This document shows, one piece after another, positions 46,794-55,834 of a stretch of 64,000 nt of DNA. Origin of the DNA: Haladaptatus litoreus (GTDB lineage Archaea; Halobacteriota; Halobacteria; Halobacteriales; Haladaptataceae); the NCBI RefSeq assembly GCF_900156425.1, contig NZ_FTNO01000004.1, positions 310,001-374,000 of the forward strand. Direction: 5' to 3'. The first letter of the stretch is position 1. The number at the start of each line of letters is the position of its first letter. The notes under the pieces are model-generated. The model saw only the letters and a program-made list of their open reading frames with translations, had not been told where the DNA came from and did not search any database. The position numbers and the translations under genes were made by a program.

Positions 46794-48431
46794 ATGTCGC
46801 ACGGTATTAACGAACACCAACAGTGGAGCCTCACAGACAAACTAGCTGAACTGGCTGCTGACAAGCGAGCATGGCTTGCAATGGCAATAGGAACCGGCCT
46901 ATTCGTCCATTTTGTCTATCTCATAACCCATCCATATCCTGCCTATGGAGCTGGATTGTACCTCCAGATTGCCGAGGAAATCAGCGCCCACGGATATGCG
47001 TTGCCAGAGCGCATTCCACTCTACACAGATGATGGTGTCCCCTTCGCCTACCCGCCGCTGATGTACTACGTTTCGGCAGTAATCATGGACATGACGGGTG
47101 TTGATCCGATTACGTTGAGCCGACTGCTCCCCGGATTTGTGACGGTACTGTATCTTATTCCGTTTTACTATCTGGCACGCGAAATACTTGAGTCCACACC
47201 ACAGGCGGGCTTTGCGACAATCGTCCTCGCAGTGACGCCGCCCGTCCTTCAGTGGCATCTTTCGGCAGGCGGTGTTGTCCGTGCACCTGCGTTCCTCTTC
47301 GCGCTGACTGGTGCATACACTGGTATCAAGCTATTCAAAACCAGTAACATGAGGTGGGTCATCCCTTCAACCGTATTGTTTGGAATGACGATTCTCACCC
47401 ACCCAGTGTATACCGTCTTTTTCGGGACAACATATCTTCTGATGTTTGCCTGCTTTAGTAGGACTCCACGCGGCCTTGTCTACGGAGCTTTCGTTGCTGG
47501 CGGCGGTATCCTTCTGGCCTCGCCGTGGTGGCTCCAAATCATCGCCACGCATGGTGCGGACATTTTCACGGCAGCATCTGGAACCCATTCGGGTCTTGGC
47601 GGCGGTGTTGGTCGCTTCCTCGATCAGTTTGTGTATCCGCTTGAACCGGAGCTCCCTGCGATTTTCTTCGTCGGGTCGTTTGCGGGCACAGTGTATTTGA
47701 TTAGAAAACGGCGGTTCTTTTTGCCGCTGTGGCTGGTAGCCGCCGCGTTCATGCTTGGGAAACTTCGTTTCCAGTTCCCTGCTGGAGCAATGATGCTATC
47801 TATCCTGGTCTTCGAAGTCATCGTCCCGCGTATTCGGTACTTGTCGGCAAAAACGCGTTACTCACGCTCGGCACCATTGGTCGTCGTCATGGTTATCGCA
47901 CTTATCATCTCTAGCGTCGGCGTCTCATACGCCGCCGGCGGTCTTAACTCCAATTTTGACAGTAGCACACAACCAGCGTTCATGGACGACGATGACAAGG
48001 CTGCAATGGAGTGGATTCAGGAAAATACCGCGTCTGACTCTGAGTTTATCGTTCTCGGTGACGTTGCCGAGTGGTTCCCGCTCATGACCGATCGGGCAAT
48101 CCTCGTCGGCCCATGGGGTGTTGAATGGGAGGGGCATGAGAATTATCGCCATCATCTTAGCTTATATAAGCGATTGTCACGGTGCCCAGGGAAAGCGTGT
48201 CTGACAAAAAAGATGGTCGCGAACGATGTCGACCCGAACTACATCTATGTCCCCAAGAACCACTATACAGTTCGTGGTATCGACCAATATCAGAAGCCAT
48301 GGATGCGTGAGCAGATGGTTGATTCGGACCGTTACAAACTCATCTACGAAAATGAAGGTGCGATGGTGTTCCGTATTGAAGAACCAATAGAGCCAGCCGA
48401 AGTCCCTGAGAATGGGCCACAGCCGGTTTAA
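46794..48431 (+). CDS. GT-C type polytopic membrane protein (putative glycosyltransferase)
   Basis: 545 residues, about 11-12 helices and a C-terminal extracytoplasmic domain of about 150 residues (VDPNYIYVPKNHYTVRG). The first loop has LTDDGVPFAYPPLMYYVSA-like sequence (seen as YTDDGVPFAYPPLMYYVSA) with an adjacent acidic pair, resembling ArnT/PMT-type enzymes. It lies 49 bp after the ASST-like gene and is probably co-transcribed. It is a plausible glycosyltransferase at the outer membrane face; donor and acceptor are unknown. Confidence 0.65.
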   Translation: MSHGINEHQQWSLTDKLAELAADKRAWLAMAIGTGLFVHFVYLITHPYPAYGAGLYLQIAEEISAHGYALPERIPLYTDDGVPFAYPPLMYYVSAVIMDMTGVDPITLSRLLPGFVTVLYLIPFYYLAREILESTPQAGFATIVLAVTPPVLQWHLSAGGVVRAPAFLFALTGAYTGIKLFKTSNMRWVIPSTVLFGMTILTHPVYTVFFGTTYLLMFACFSRTPRGLVYGAFVAGGGILLASPWWLQIIATHGADIFTAASGTHSGLGGGVGRFLDQFVYPLEPELPAIFFVGSFAGTVYLIRKRRFFLPLWLVAAAFMLGKLRFQFPAGAMMLSILVFEVIVPRIRYLSAKTRYSRSAPLVVVMVIALIISSVGVSYAAGGLNSNFDSSTQPAFMDDDDKAAMEWIQENTASDSEFIVLGDVAEWFPLMTDRAILVGPWGVEWEGHENYRHHLSLYKRLSRCPGKACLTKKMVANDVDPNYIYVPKNHYTVRGIDQYQKPWMREQMVDSDRYKLIYENEGAMVFRIEEPIEPAEVPENGPQPV

Positions 48432-48700
48432 TCCGCGGCTCACAGTCTTCTAACTGTTCGTGCCGTCTACAAGTGCGACGAATGGTGGCTTCAATTCGTC
48501 TGTCATACTACTATCGACTCCGAACTATCGGGCGACGAGACAGCAGGCGTTGACCTCGGGATTTGTACCTTTGTCGCTGTCTTATTCGGTGGTGAGTCCG
48601 TGTTGTATCCTGGCAGGATGCAAAAAGAGGACGAATACTACTTCGCTAACAAGAAAGCGAAATGTGATCACGAACCCTAATATCCCAACTCGGAGAAATT
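48432..48700 (+). pseudogene. internally deleted TnpB remnant
   Basis: An open stretch at 48453-48680 reads AVYKCDEWWLQFVCHTTIDS then AGVDLGICTFVAV, the RuvC-I aspartate region of TnpB. It then jumps to YYFANKKAKCDHEP and a stop. The final bases CGAACCCTAATATCCCAAC also occur at the 3' end of the 36544 relic, so the fragment keeps the element end after loss of the middle. 48700-48808 holds no gene besides the glmM leader. Confidence 0.6.
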
Positions 48701-48808
48701 CTCGCGTTTGAGCGCAGAGAGGAGGTCAACTGCAATCGCCTCGAATCGAGCATGCGGAATCGTCACACGAAAGGAATCCTTTTGCCCGCTCCTGCTGACA
48801 TACGAACA

Positions 48809-50122
48809 ATGTTCGGTACTAGTGGAATCCGTGGGCCTGTCGGTGACGTTGTCACCGGTGAGCTCGCACTGGTAGTTGGCCGCGCACTTGCCTCAACCGG
48901 CGTAGAGCGTGTTGTCGTTGGTCGAGATCCTCGTGACAGTGGTCGATTTCTTGCGGATGCCCTTTCAGCAGGCTTGCGGGAGTGCGGAACAGACGTGGTG
49001 CACCTCGGCCTCGCCGCAACACCCACAGTCGCTCGGAGCGTCCAATGGAAGAATGCCGATGCGGGTGTTTCGATCACCGCATCGCATAATCCCGCGACGG
49101 ACAATGGCATCAAGCTCTGGAATCCATCCGGACAGGCGTTCGACGCCGACCAGCGCAAGGAGGTCACTCGCCGAATTGAGGAAGCAGACTTTGACTTCGC
49201 CGAATGGGACGAAACCGGCGACAAAACACATTGGAAGGGTGCACACGACCAACACGTTGAAACACTCGTTGACGCTGTCACCCCCGCCGACCTCTCTGTC
49301 GTCATAGACGTCGGAAATGGTGCCGGAGGGGTGACCGCCGACGCGCTCTACGAACTCGGCTGTGATGTGGAGACGCTGAATGCCCAGCCAGACGGCCGGT
49401 TTCCGGCACGTCCGAGTGAACCGACTGCGGAAAACTGCCAATCGCTTTGTGACCATGTCGTTGCGACCGGTGCAGATCTTGGTATTGCTCACGATGGTGA
49501 TGCAGACCGCATGATGGCTGTTGACGAAACAGGTGAATTCATCCCTGGTGACGTGCTCTTGACTCTGTTCGCCCGTCAGCGAGCGGGTGACGGTGAGACT
49601 ATAGCGACGCCCGTCGACACGAGCCTCATCGTCGAAGACGTTCTCGCCGAGCAAGGCGCGGATGTGGTTCGAACTCAAGTCGGCGATGTATATGTAGCCG
49701 AACGTGCGACTGAATCCGGTGTTGTCTTTGGTGGCGAGCAGTCGGGCGCGTGGATTTGGCCAGATCAAACGCTCTGCCCAGACGGATCGCTTGCGGCCTG
49801 TCGACTCGCAGAACTTATCGCTCGAAAGGGGCCACTCTCAAAACTCGCCGACGACGTCGGTGAGTATCCAATTCGTCGGAAGAACATTGAAACCGAGGAC
49901 AAAGCCAGTTTGATGACTGCCCTCTCTAGCTCGGTGACCGACCGCTACGCCGACGCCACCACTATCGACGGTGTGCGTGTTTCGTTAGATCAAGGGTGGT
50001 TTCTGATTCGCGCTAGCGGAACGCAACCATTGGTTCGCATCGCAGCAGAAGCCCGCGACCCGGCGACCGCAGATGAAGTCTTTGAGACGGCGAATGCGTT
50101 TGTTGCTGACCACATGGAGTAG
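48809..50122 (+). CDS. glmM: phosphoglucosamine mutase (alpha-D-phosphohexomutase)
   Basis: 437 residues from ATG 48809, where MFGTSGIRGPVGD begins as in the haloarchaeal family; a longer frame upstream is not conserved-looking. The phosphoserine loop is VSITASHNPATDNGIK, the metal site is HDGDADRMMAVDE, the sugar loop is GGEQSGAWIW and the phosphate loop is RASGTQPLVRI. The enzyme converts GlcN-6-P to GlcN-1-P for UDP-GlcNAc. It is convergent with glmS, with TnpB debris between. Phosphomannomutase activity is possible. Confidence 0.85.
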   Translation: MFGTSGIRGPVGDVVTGELALVVGRALASTGVERVVVGRDPRDSGRFLADALSAGLRECGTDVVHLGLAATPTVARSVQWKNADAGVSITASHNPATDNGIKLWNPSGQAFDADQRKEVTRRIEEADFDFAEWDETGDKTHWKGAHDQHVETLVDAVTPADLSVVIDVGNGAGGVTADALYELGCDVETLNAQPDGRFPARPSEPTAENCQSLCDHVVATGADLGIAHDGDADRMMAVDETGEFIPGDVLLTLFARQRAGDGETIATPVDTSLIVEDVLAEQGADVVRTQVGDVYVAERATESGVVFGGEQSGAWIWPDQTLCPDGSLAACRLAELIARKGPLSKLADDVGEYPIRRKNIETEDKASLMTALSSSVTDRYADATTIDGVRVSLDQGWFLIRASGTQPLVRIAAEARDPATADEVFETANAFVADHME

Positions 50123-50499
50123 TTGTCTACGCTGGTCTCAAACAGTGTTTCGGCCCTCTCCTTCTCTGGCATGAGCCGATACTGGCCAGTTATTCATTTT
50201 TGACATTCATTCGATGAAAGGTGTAAGTAGTGGATGACAGTGTCCCTATCGGCGACTGCCACGGCGACGATGGGACATCCCTTACTGTGCAATACAACCA
50301 GTAATAATTTTTGGCCCATTCTATGTGTATTTTTGATATAATTTCACAGGTTGCTATATGGTAGCTTTATTAACGATTTAAATACTGGTTTTCTATGTTA
50401 TAATCTACTATTTAACTCCTCTACATGCCTATATGTGTATTTGTGTGTGTTTTTATGAAACGTTCCTCCTTCCGTGTTTCTGTTCCTGATGAACGCACT

Positions 50500-50690
50500 C
50501 CGCGGCTTGACCGCGGGGCGTCCTGCTTCGATGACGTGCATCCACTCGTCCCGAATGACGAGCGAACACAGAGAGTGCAGTTTCCACAGGTGGTGATTCG
50601 GACCGTCCCGGCCCTACATGAAAAGATAGTTTGGTGAGTCCCCGTCGAGGACGTTCTTTGCCGCATCCAAGTCCCGATCTTCGATGTGGC
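50500..50690 (-). pseudogene. TnpB C-terminal scrap with end hairpin
   Basis: Minus-strand 50690-50614 reads HIEDRDLDAAKNVLDGDSP, the RuvC-III end of a TnpB. About 100 bp further on a CCGCGG-CTTGA-CCGCGG hairpin (about 50500-50517) and GCGTCCTGC resemble the element end. The remaining parts of 50123-50739 are AT-rich (50300-50460) without a gene. Confidence 0.5.
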
Positions 50691-50739
50691 TTAGTTTATT
50701 CCCTGGATAATAAAACAGTCTCCGGACGACTACCTGAAT

Positions 50740-50922
50740 ATGACAAGTCTTGATTGGAGTGGTCGTTACCTCACTATTGCTATCGTGAGCACGAGCGGGA
50801 CGGTCATAGCGTGGTTCCTCGAGAGCGCTCATATTCCCTCAATTGCGCTTCTTACCGCTGTGGGATTTGCGACGCTCGCATTGTTTCATGCACGTCATCT
50901 TCAACGGTTCTCTCTCCAATAA
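50740..50922 (+). CDS. possible small two-helix membrane protein
   Basis: 60 residues: MTSLDWSGRYLTIAIVSTSG leading into one helix, then IPSIALLTAVGFATLALFHA as a second, and a basic end. ATG 50740 follows a short leader after the TnpB scrap. It has no family match and no clear ribosome site. It is convergent with glmS, leaving 39 bp between the stops. Confidence 0.4.
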   Translation: MTSLDWSGRYLTIAIVSTSGTVIAWFLESAHIPSIALLTAVGFATLALFHARHLQRFSLQ

Positions 50923-50961
50923 AAACACACCCGCTGACGCTCCGTACTGTTGTCCTTCTAC

Positions 50962-52776
50962 TTATTCGACAGTGACACTTTTCGCCAGATTTCGTGGCTT
51001 GTCAATCGGTCGTCCGAGATTTCGGGCGGCGTGGTAGGATACTAACTGCAGTTGGATGTTCGCTAGTAGCCCCGACCACACTGGATGTGTGTCTGGGATT
51101 TCGAGGAATGAATCCGCGATATCTGCCGATGGGTGCTCTCCGCTTGCCACGGCGATGATAGGTGCACCGCGGGCCTGTGCTTCTTTTGCGTTCTGCAATG
51201 TTTTAGTGTCGTTTTCTCCGTTAAACAGCGCAAATATCGGCGTATCCGGCGTTACGAGTGCAAGCGGACCATGTTTCAGTTCGCCGGAGGCAAACCCTTC
51301 TGCGTGTTCGTAGGTGATCTCTTTGAATTTCAGTGCACCTTCTTTTGCAACGGCGTTGTTCAACCCTCTCCCGATGAAAAAGAACGATTTGCTTCCTGAG
51401 TATCGGCCGGCGATCCGTTGTGCCTCCGTGGAACTCAGCACCTTCTCAACATTTTCCGGTAGAGTTTCCAGGGTTCGTAAAAGATCGGCTTTGTCTTCCG
51501 GTGGGGTCGCGGTTTCGATATCTTCGGCGAGACGAATGGCGAGCATGGAAAGCGTAACTGCCTGTGAGGAGAATGTCTTCGTTGCAGCAACACCGATTTC
51601 GGGTCCGGCGCGAATGAACAACGCGTCATCGGCTTCGCGGGCTGCCGTTGAACCTATTACGTTGGTCACAGTGACGACGCGAGCGCCCTGTGATTTCGCT
51701 TGTTTAAGCGCCCCAAGAGTGTCCGCCGTTTCGCCACTCTGTGTCACTGCAATTGCGAGCGTGCTGTTCGAAACCGGACCAGGGTTTGAATCGACGTACT
51801 CGCTGGCGCGGAACGCTTGTGCTTGGATTCCTGCCCGATTGAGCATCTGTTGACCGTACAGCGCGGCATGGTATGAAGTGCCGCAGGCAACGAAATGGAC
51901 GTTGTCAATATCGCTAAATATTCCTTCCGGAAAATCTTCGAGGTTGATTTCAGCGTCCTGTATGCGACCTTCGATGGTGTTTGAGAGGGCGTTCGGTTGG
52001 GTGTGTATCTCTTTGAGCATATAGTGCTCATAGCCACCCTTGCCAGCGTCTTCGGGGTCCCAGTCGATGTGCTCGACGTCGCGATTAATCATATTCCCAT
52101 CGAGGTCAGTCATGGTGACCCCATTTGGCTTGAGAATGGCTACATCACCGTCCTCGAAGTAGACCACTTTGTCGGTATAGTCGAGGAAGGCGGGTACATC
52201 GCTTGCAAGATAATATTCGTCGTTATCCAATCCCAAGATAAGCGGTGAGCCTTGCCGGGCCGCGTAGATGGAGTGAACGCCATCAACAAGTGCCGCAACT
52301 GCGTAGCTTCCTTCGAGGTTGCGGATAGTCTTTCGGAAAGCATCCTCGATAGTTGCCTCTGTTTCGAGATACCGCTCAAACAGATGTGGAATGACCTCTG
52401 TGTCGGTTTCGCTTGTGAACTCGTGACCTTGTGACTTGAGCCATTCTTTGAGCTCGGCGTAGTTTTCGATAATACCGTTATGAACGACTGCGACTCGGTC
52501 GGTTTCGCTTGTGTGAGGATGAGCGTTTGCGTCAGTAGGTGAACCATGCGTGCTCCAGCGAGTGTGACCGATGCCGACGTTCCCCTGTGGGACGCTTCCG
52601 ATAATGGTATCTTTTAATTCCGAAACTTGGCCAGAGCGCTTGTAGACCGAAATTCCAGAGCCGTTCTGGACGGCGACGCCAGCTGAGTCATAGCCTCGAT
52701 ACTCAAGATTTTCGAGACCGGTGACAAGCTTTGTAATTGCATCACCTTCGCCAATGCGAGCGATAATTCCACACAT
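50962..52776 (-). CDS. glmS: glutamine--fructose-6-phosphate aminotransferase (isomerising)
   Basis: 604 residues. After removal of Met the N-terminal CGIIARIG exposes the nucleophilic Cys of the class II glutaminase; HTRWSTHGSPTDANAHPH and VVHNGIIENY are its binding loops. Two SIS domains follow (about 280-600) with ACGTSYHAALYGQQ, SQSGETADT and EITYEHAEGFASGELKHG. The C-terminal KSVTVE is the conserved tail. It makes GlcN-6-P from fructose-6-P and glutamine, the entry to UDP-GlcNAc. It faces glmM. Confidence 0.95.
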   Translation of the reverse strand: MCGIIARIGEGDAITKLVTGLENLEYRGYDSAGVAVQNGSGISVYKRSGQVSELKDTIIGSVPQGNVGIGHTRWSTHGSPTDANAHPHTSETDRVAVVHNGIIENYAELKEWLKSQGHEFTSETDTEVIPHLFERYLETEATIEDAFRKTIRNLEGSYAVAALVDGVHSIYAARQGSPLILGLDNDEYYLASDVPAFLDYTDKVVYFEDGDVAILKPNGVTMTDLDGNMINRDVEHIDWDPEDAGKGGYEHYMLKEIHTQPNALSNTIEGRIQDAEINLEDFPEGIFSDIDNVHFVACGTSYHAALYGQQMLNRAGIQAQAFRASEYVDSNPGPVSNSTLAIAVTQSGETADTLGALKQAKSQGARVVTVTNVIGSTAAREADDALFIRAGPEIGVAATKTFSSQAVTLSMLAIRLAEDIETATPPEDKADLLRTLETLPENVEKVLSSTEAQRIAGRYSGSKSFFFIGRGLNNAVAKEGALKFKEITYEHAEGFASGELKHGPLALVTPDTPIFALFNGENDTKTLQNAKEAQARGAPIIAVASGEHPSADIADSFLEIPDTHPVWSGLLANIQLQLVSYHAARNLGRPIDKPRNLAKSVTVE

Positions 52777-52912
52777 CTACATCTCCTCCATTTGGACTGT
52801 GGACTGCTCGTGATGATTCTTTTGGGAGGTACGTCTCACCGTAAAGTGAGCCGTTCCAGAACGAGCCGTCGCACATTCATTGATGATTAGCTGGTTCATG
52901 GGTGTGTCCTAT

Positions 52913-52949
52913 AGCCACGTCGTCCCAACGGCTGGAACGACGGGTGGCT
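52913..52949 (-). other. stem-loop about 140 bp upstream of glmS
   Basis: AGCCACGTCGT pairs with ACGACGGGTGGCT across a 13-nt loop with a two-base bulge. It lies upstream of glmS on the transcribed strand side. It may be a leader structure, or the terminator/end hairpin of a lost insertion. The other parts of 52777-53104 show no gene. Confidence 0.3.
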
Positions 52950-53104
52950 CTTACCTCGACATTTCACTCTAACCCCATTACTATAGACTAATTAAGGATG
53001 TTTTAGCAGGCCTGTAAACCAAAAGCATAAATTTTCGAGCTAGACTCATTGGGAATATATAATGGTGTATAATATTAAAAATAAAATGATAATTTCACTT
53101 GTAT

Positions 53105-54550
53105 TCACTTCTTATTTTCTGATGACGAATTGATGTTGTCGGGTTCCTGTCCATACAGGATCACAATATTCTTTCGCCCAATGTTTACCTTGCTAATTTG
53201 CTGATTACTTTCCATTTTTGAGAGCAATCGACTCACTTTTGATTTCGACCAGCCAGTTTTCTCGACGATCTCTCCCTGTGGAAGGCGGCCACCGTTCTTC
53301 TGTAGGTATGAAATCACTTGATCCTCATCGGTTACCACTTCGCTCGATTGTGTTGCTTCTATTTCTGGCTCCTGATGTAATTTCTTGTCGAGTAGCTTCG
53401 AAACCAAGTTGTTTTCAGTGCGCTGGAACAGCACCACTCCTCCGATGAGCAGACTCAACAACACGAGGTACAATCCCCCTGCGATAACAGGGCTTTTTGG
53501 ATTTGTCCCAAACCGGTGTTCAAACCCATCACTGAGTCCATCACTATCGGTATCTCCGTCGAGCGGATCCGTTCCTAATTCAATTTCTTCTTTATCGGTT
53601 AGTCCGTCTCCATCTGTATCGCTTTTCGTTGGGTCGGTTTCGTATTTTCTTTCTTGCCCATCGTCGAGGCCGTCATCATCGGTATCTGGCTCCAATGGAT
53701 CTGTTTTCTCACCGAGTTCGGTAGCGTCATTAAGACCATCTCCGTCAGTGTCTTTTTTCGTTGGATCGGTTGCTGTATTACCGTTTATCTCTTTGATATC
53801 GGTTAGTCCATCACTGTCGGTATCTGCAGCACTCGCATTCGTTCCGAGTTGTATTTCTCGGCTATCATTCAATCCGTCGCCATCCGTGTCTGGTTGGTTC
53901 GGATCCGTTCCTGCCTGCACTTCTTCGGCATCTCGAAGCCCGTCATTATCTGTGTCTGGTTTCAACGGGTCTGTTTCGTAATCAACAACTTCTGCACGAT
54001 CTGCGAGACCATCCTTATCGGTGTCCGAACTGGAGACGTTCGTTCCTAGCTTTATTTCATCCTTGTTTACCAGCTGATCCCCATCTTCATCTCCTGACTT
54101 GGCCATGGTATAGACGGCTGTTGTATTTTGTGCGAGAATAGTCCCGCCCTTTTTCACCCTAACAACAGTAGTTCGCTGTCCACTTTTGTTTTCGGGGAGC
54201 TTGGCGAAGCTGAAGTTGATGCGTTGTGTTTTATTTTCAGAGAGTGACACCTCTTGGCATGTGGTCGAGCTCGTTGTATTGTTGCTCGATAGTTCGAAAT
54301 ACGTACAGAGTTCGTGGTTGCCCGAGCGATTTCCTGTGTAGAAAGCCACACTCATGTTGTACGGTTCTGATTGCCAGAGATATGTATTGTTCTCGCCAGT
54401 CTCAGCAACACCTGCTCCACTGTATGTGACGGTTTGAATAACGAGCTGATTACTCGATGATGGTGCGGCTAGCGCCGCAGGTGTTGTGGTGGCGAACAGA
54501 AATACACAGATGCATACTATTACTGTTAGTCTATTTGTCATCTTTTTCAC
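53105..54550 (-). CDS. membrane protein with thrombospondin type 3-like calcium repeats outside and a winged helix inside
   Basis: 481 residues. Signal peptide at about 1-28. An Asn/Thr-rich beta domain with many sequons follows (about 30-145). Then come nine acidic repeats of the form DTDxDGLxDxxE (about 150-345), the calcium-binding thrombospondin type 3 pattern. One helix at about 352-374 (GGLYLVLLSLLIGGVVLF) precedes a cytoplasmic domain at about 400-465 (DEDQVISYLQKNGGRLPQ; TGWSKSKVSRLLSKMES), a winged helix like DUF7343. The layout is that of a one-piece membrane-bound regulator sensing ions or the cell surface. It is next to another winged-helix membrane protein. Confidence 0.75.
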   Translation of the reverse strand: MKKMTNRLTVIVCICVFLFATTTPAALAAPSSSNQLVIQTVTYSGAGVAETGENNTYLWQSEPYNMSVAFYTGNRSGNHELCTYFELSSNNTTSSTTCQEVSLSENKTQRINFSFAKLPENKSGQRTTVVRVKKGGTILAQNTTAVYTMAKSGDEDGDQLVNKDEIKLGTNVSSSDTDKDGLADRAEVVDYETDPLKPDTDNDGLRDAEEVQAGTDPNQPDTDGDGLNDSREIQLGTNASAADTDSDGLTDIKEINGNTATDPTKKDTDGDGLNDATELGEKTDPLEPDTDDDGLDDGQERKYETDPTKSDTDGDGLTDKEEIELGTDPLDGDTDSDGLSDGFEHRFGTNPKSPVIAGGLYLVLLSLLIGGVVLFQRTENNLVSKLLDKKLHQEPEIEATQSSEVVTDEDQVISYLQKNGGRLPQGEIVEKTGWSKSKVSRLLSKMESNQQISKVNIGRKNIVILYGQEPDNINSSSENKK

Positions 54551-54809
54551 GTGGCCGAACTACCTGTTTTAGAGATTGGACGTCCTGTGTTTGAACTCTC
54601 GTTAATGATTCTTTTTCTTTTTGGTTTACGATTCTAATATATATGTTTTTTGAATCTAACCGCGATTGGTCACCTTGACTGGTGCTAGTCGCATTCTTGT
54701 TTGCACTAATTTCGGGGACACAACCTATGTTATACTTCTCGCATTCTTCGAATTAGTTAGGAGCTAAGAAAGTAATCTGTACCACTTAGTAACCCATTAT
54801 CCGTCCAAA

Positions 54810-55376
54810 TCAAGCAAATTGTTGACCAATCGTTACCGTCCAAAACATCCCTAGAATAAGGAAACAAAGAACACCCTGTGACATGAATGTAAAAGGTACA
54901 ACGCCAAGCATCATTCCAGTGAGAGCGGTCGCACCGATACCCGATGCCCCAAGGTAGTATCGCTTCCACGGGGTAGCATCGTCTTTCGTTTTGTCCTCTT
55001 TATCATCATTCGACCGGGTCGGTTCGAGGTAGTTATACAGCGTTTCAGCACGCGCAAATTTTCGGACGGTGCCACGACTTTGGTCGTACTTGATAACCCC
55101 TTTTTCGTCGAGTTTTGGTAGATGCGACTGATACAATGAGATATACACACGCTGACGTTCTTTTGAATCGAGTGCCTGGACTGTAGTATCATTCTCCCAC
55201 GCAGCGACTTGTTCGGCGATGTCACGCATTGCTACTTGGTCATTCACATTGTGTAAATATTGTAGAATGTATCGCCGTCGTTCGTTCTGTAAAAGATGAT
55301 AAATTTGGTCTTCACTCAATTTTACGGTATCTGTGCCCGTCTGAGATTGTTTTCCCACTTTGGGTGTCGCGCTCAT
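54810..55376 (-). CDS. DUF7344-like winged-helix protein with C-terminal membrane pair
   Basis: 188 residues from ATG 55376; a longer frame adds ten residues of poor quality. The N-terminal winged helix (about 25-115) has LQNERRRYILQYLHNVNDQV, MRDIAEQVAAWEND and RVYISLYQSHLPKLDEKGVI, which match the haloarchaeal DUF7344 regulators. Two helices follow at about 140-185. DNA-binding proteins of this form are frequent near surface and archaellum genes. It may act with the 53105 protein. The 258 bp downstream contain no gene. Confidence 0.75.
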   Translation of the reverse strand: MSATPKVGKQSQTGTDTVKLSEDQIYHLLQNERRRYILQYLHNVNDQVAMRDIAEQVAAWENDTTVQALDSKERQRVYISLYQSHLPKLDEKGVIKYDQSRGTVRKFARAETLYNYLEPTRSNDDKEDKTKDDATPWKRYYLGASGIGATALTGMMLGVVPFTFMSQGVLCFLILGMFWTVTIGQQFA

Positions 55377-55834
55377 GCTTCTGTTTATATGTATTGACAA
55401 TAACATGGGTAAATCTTTCCATCCGTCACAACATTGTTCTTAGTATTGTTCTATTCAATTTTCTAACTATTTACAGATATACCGAGTTTAATAAAACGCA
55501 TATAACTAGACTTAATTAATTTATTAAGTTATTTCAAGTACTTTACAATTCTCGAGTGATTAAATAGCATGAACACGCTGCGAAAATGTTTGACTGTCTG
55601 ATTGTGGATCGTTTTTCTCCTTGTAATCAATTACCACGAAAAACATCGAGAGAACTGGATTTTCGGGTTCAACAGGCTTAGCCACTGTATAATAAAGCCT
55701 CCATGGTTTCATGGATTGGGTGAGGCTAATGTCTGACCGGACAAAGAGGGTCAAATACCTCCGAAACCCTGCTTCCGGTCACATCGATGCCGTTCAGGCG
55801 GCATTGAAGAGCGAATGACGGAGGATCATCATCC
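55377..55834. other. intergenic region with two doubtful short frames
   Basis: 458 bp upstream of the second glycan operon. A minus-strand 64-codon frame (55560-55754) contains KPVEPENPVLSMFFVVIDYK, which may be a transposase scrap. A plus-strand 29-codon frame (55729-55818) reads MSDRTKRVKYLRNPASGHID and could be a leader peptide. GGAGG at 55819-55823 may be the ribosome site for ATG 55835. The AT-rich part 55440-55555 probably holds promoters. Confidence 0.3.

Noticed and set aside
48965..49768. 267-codon minus-strand frame
   Set aside because: It is antisense to glmM, whose motifs are complete; the composition is not acidic as expected for a haloarchaeal protein.
53580..54060. Repetitive DNA in the 53-54 kb region as a non-coding satellite
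   Set aside because: The periodicity is that of the DTDxDGLxD protein repeats on the minus strand.
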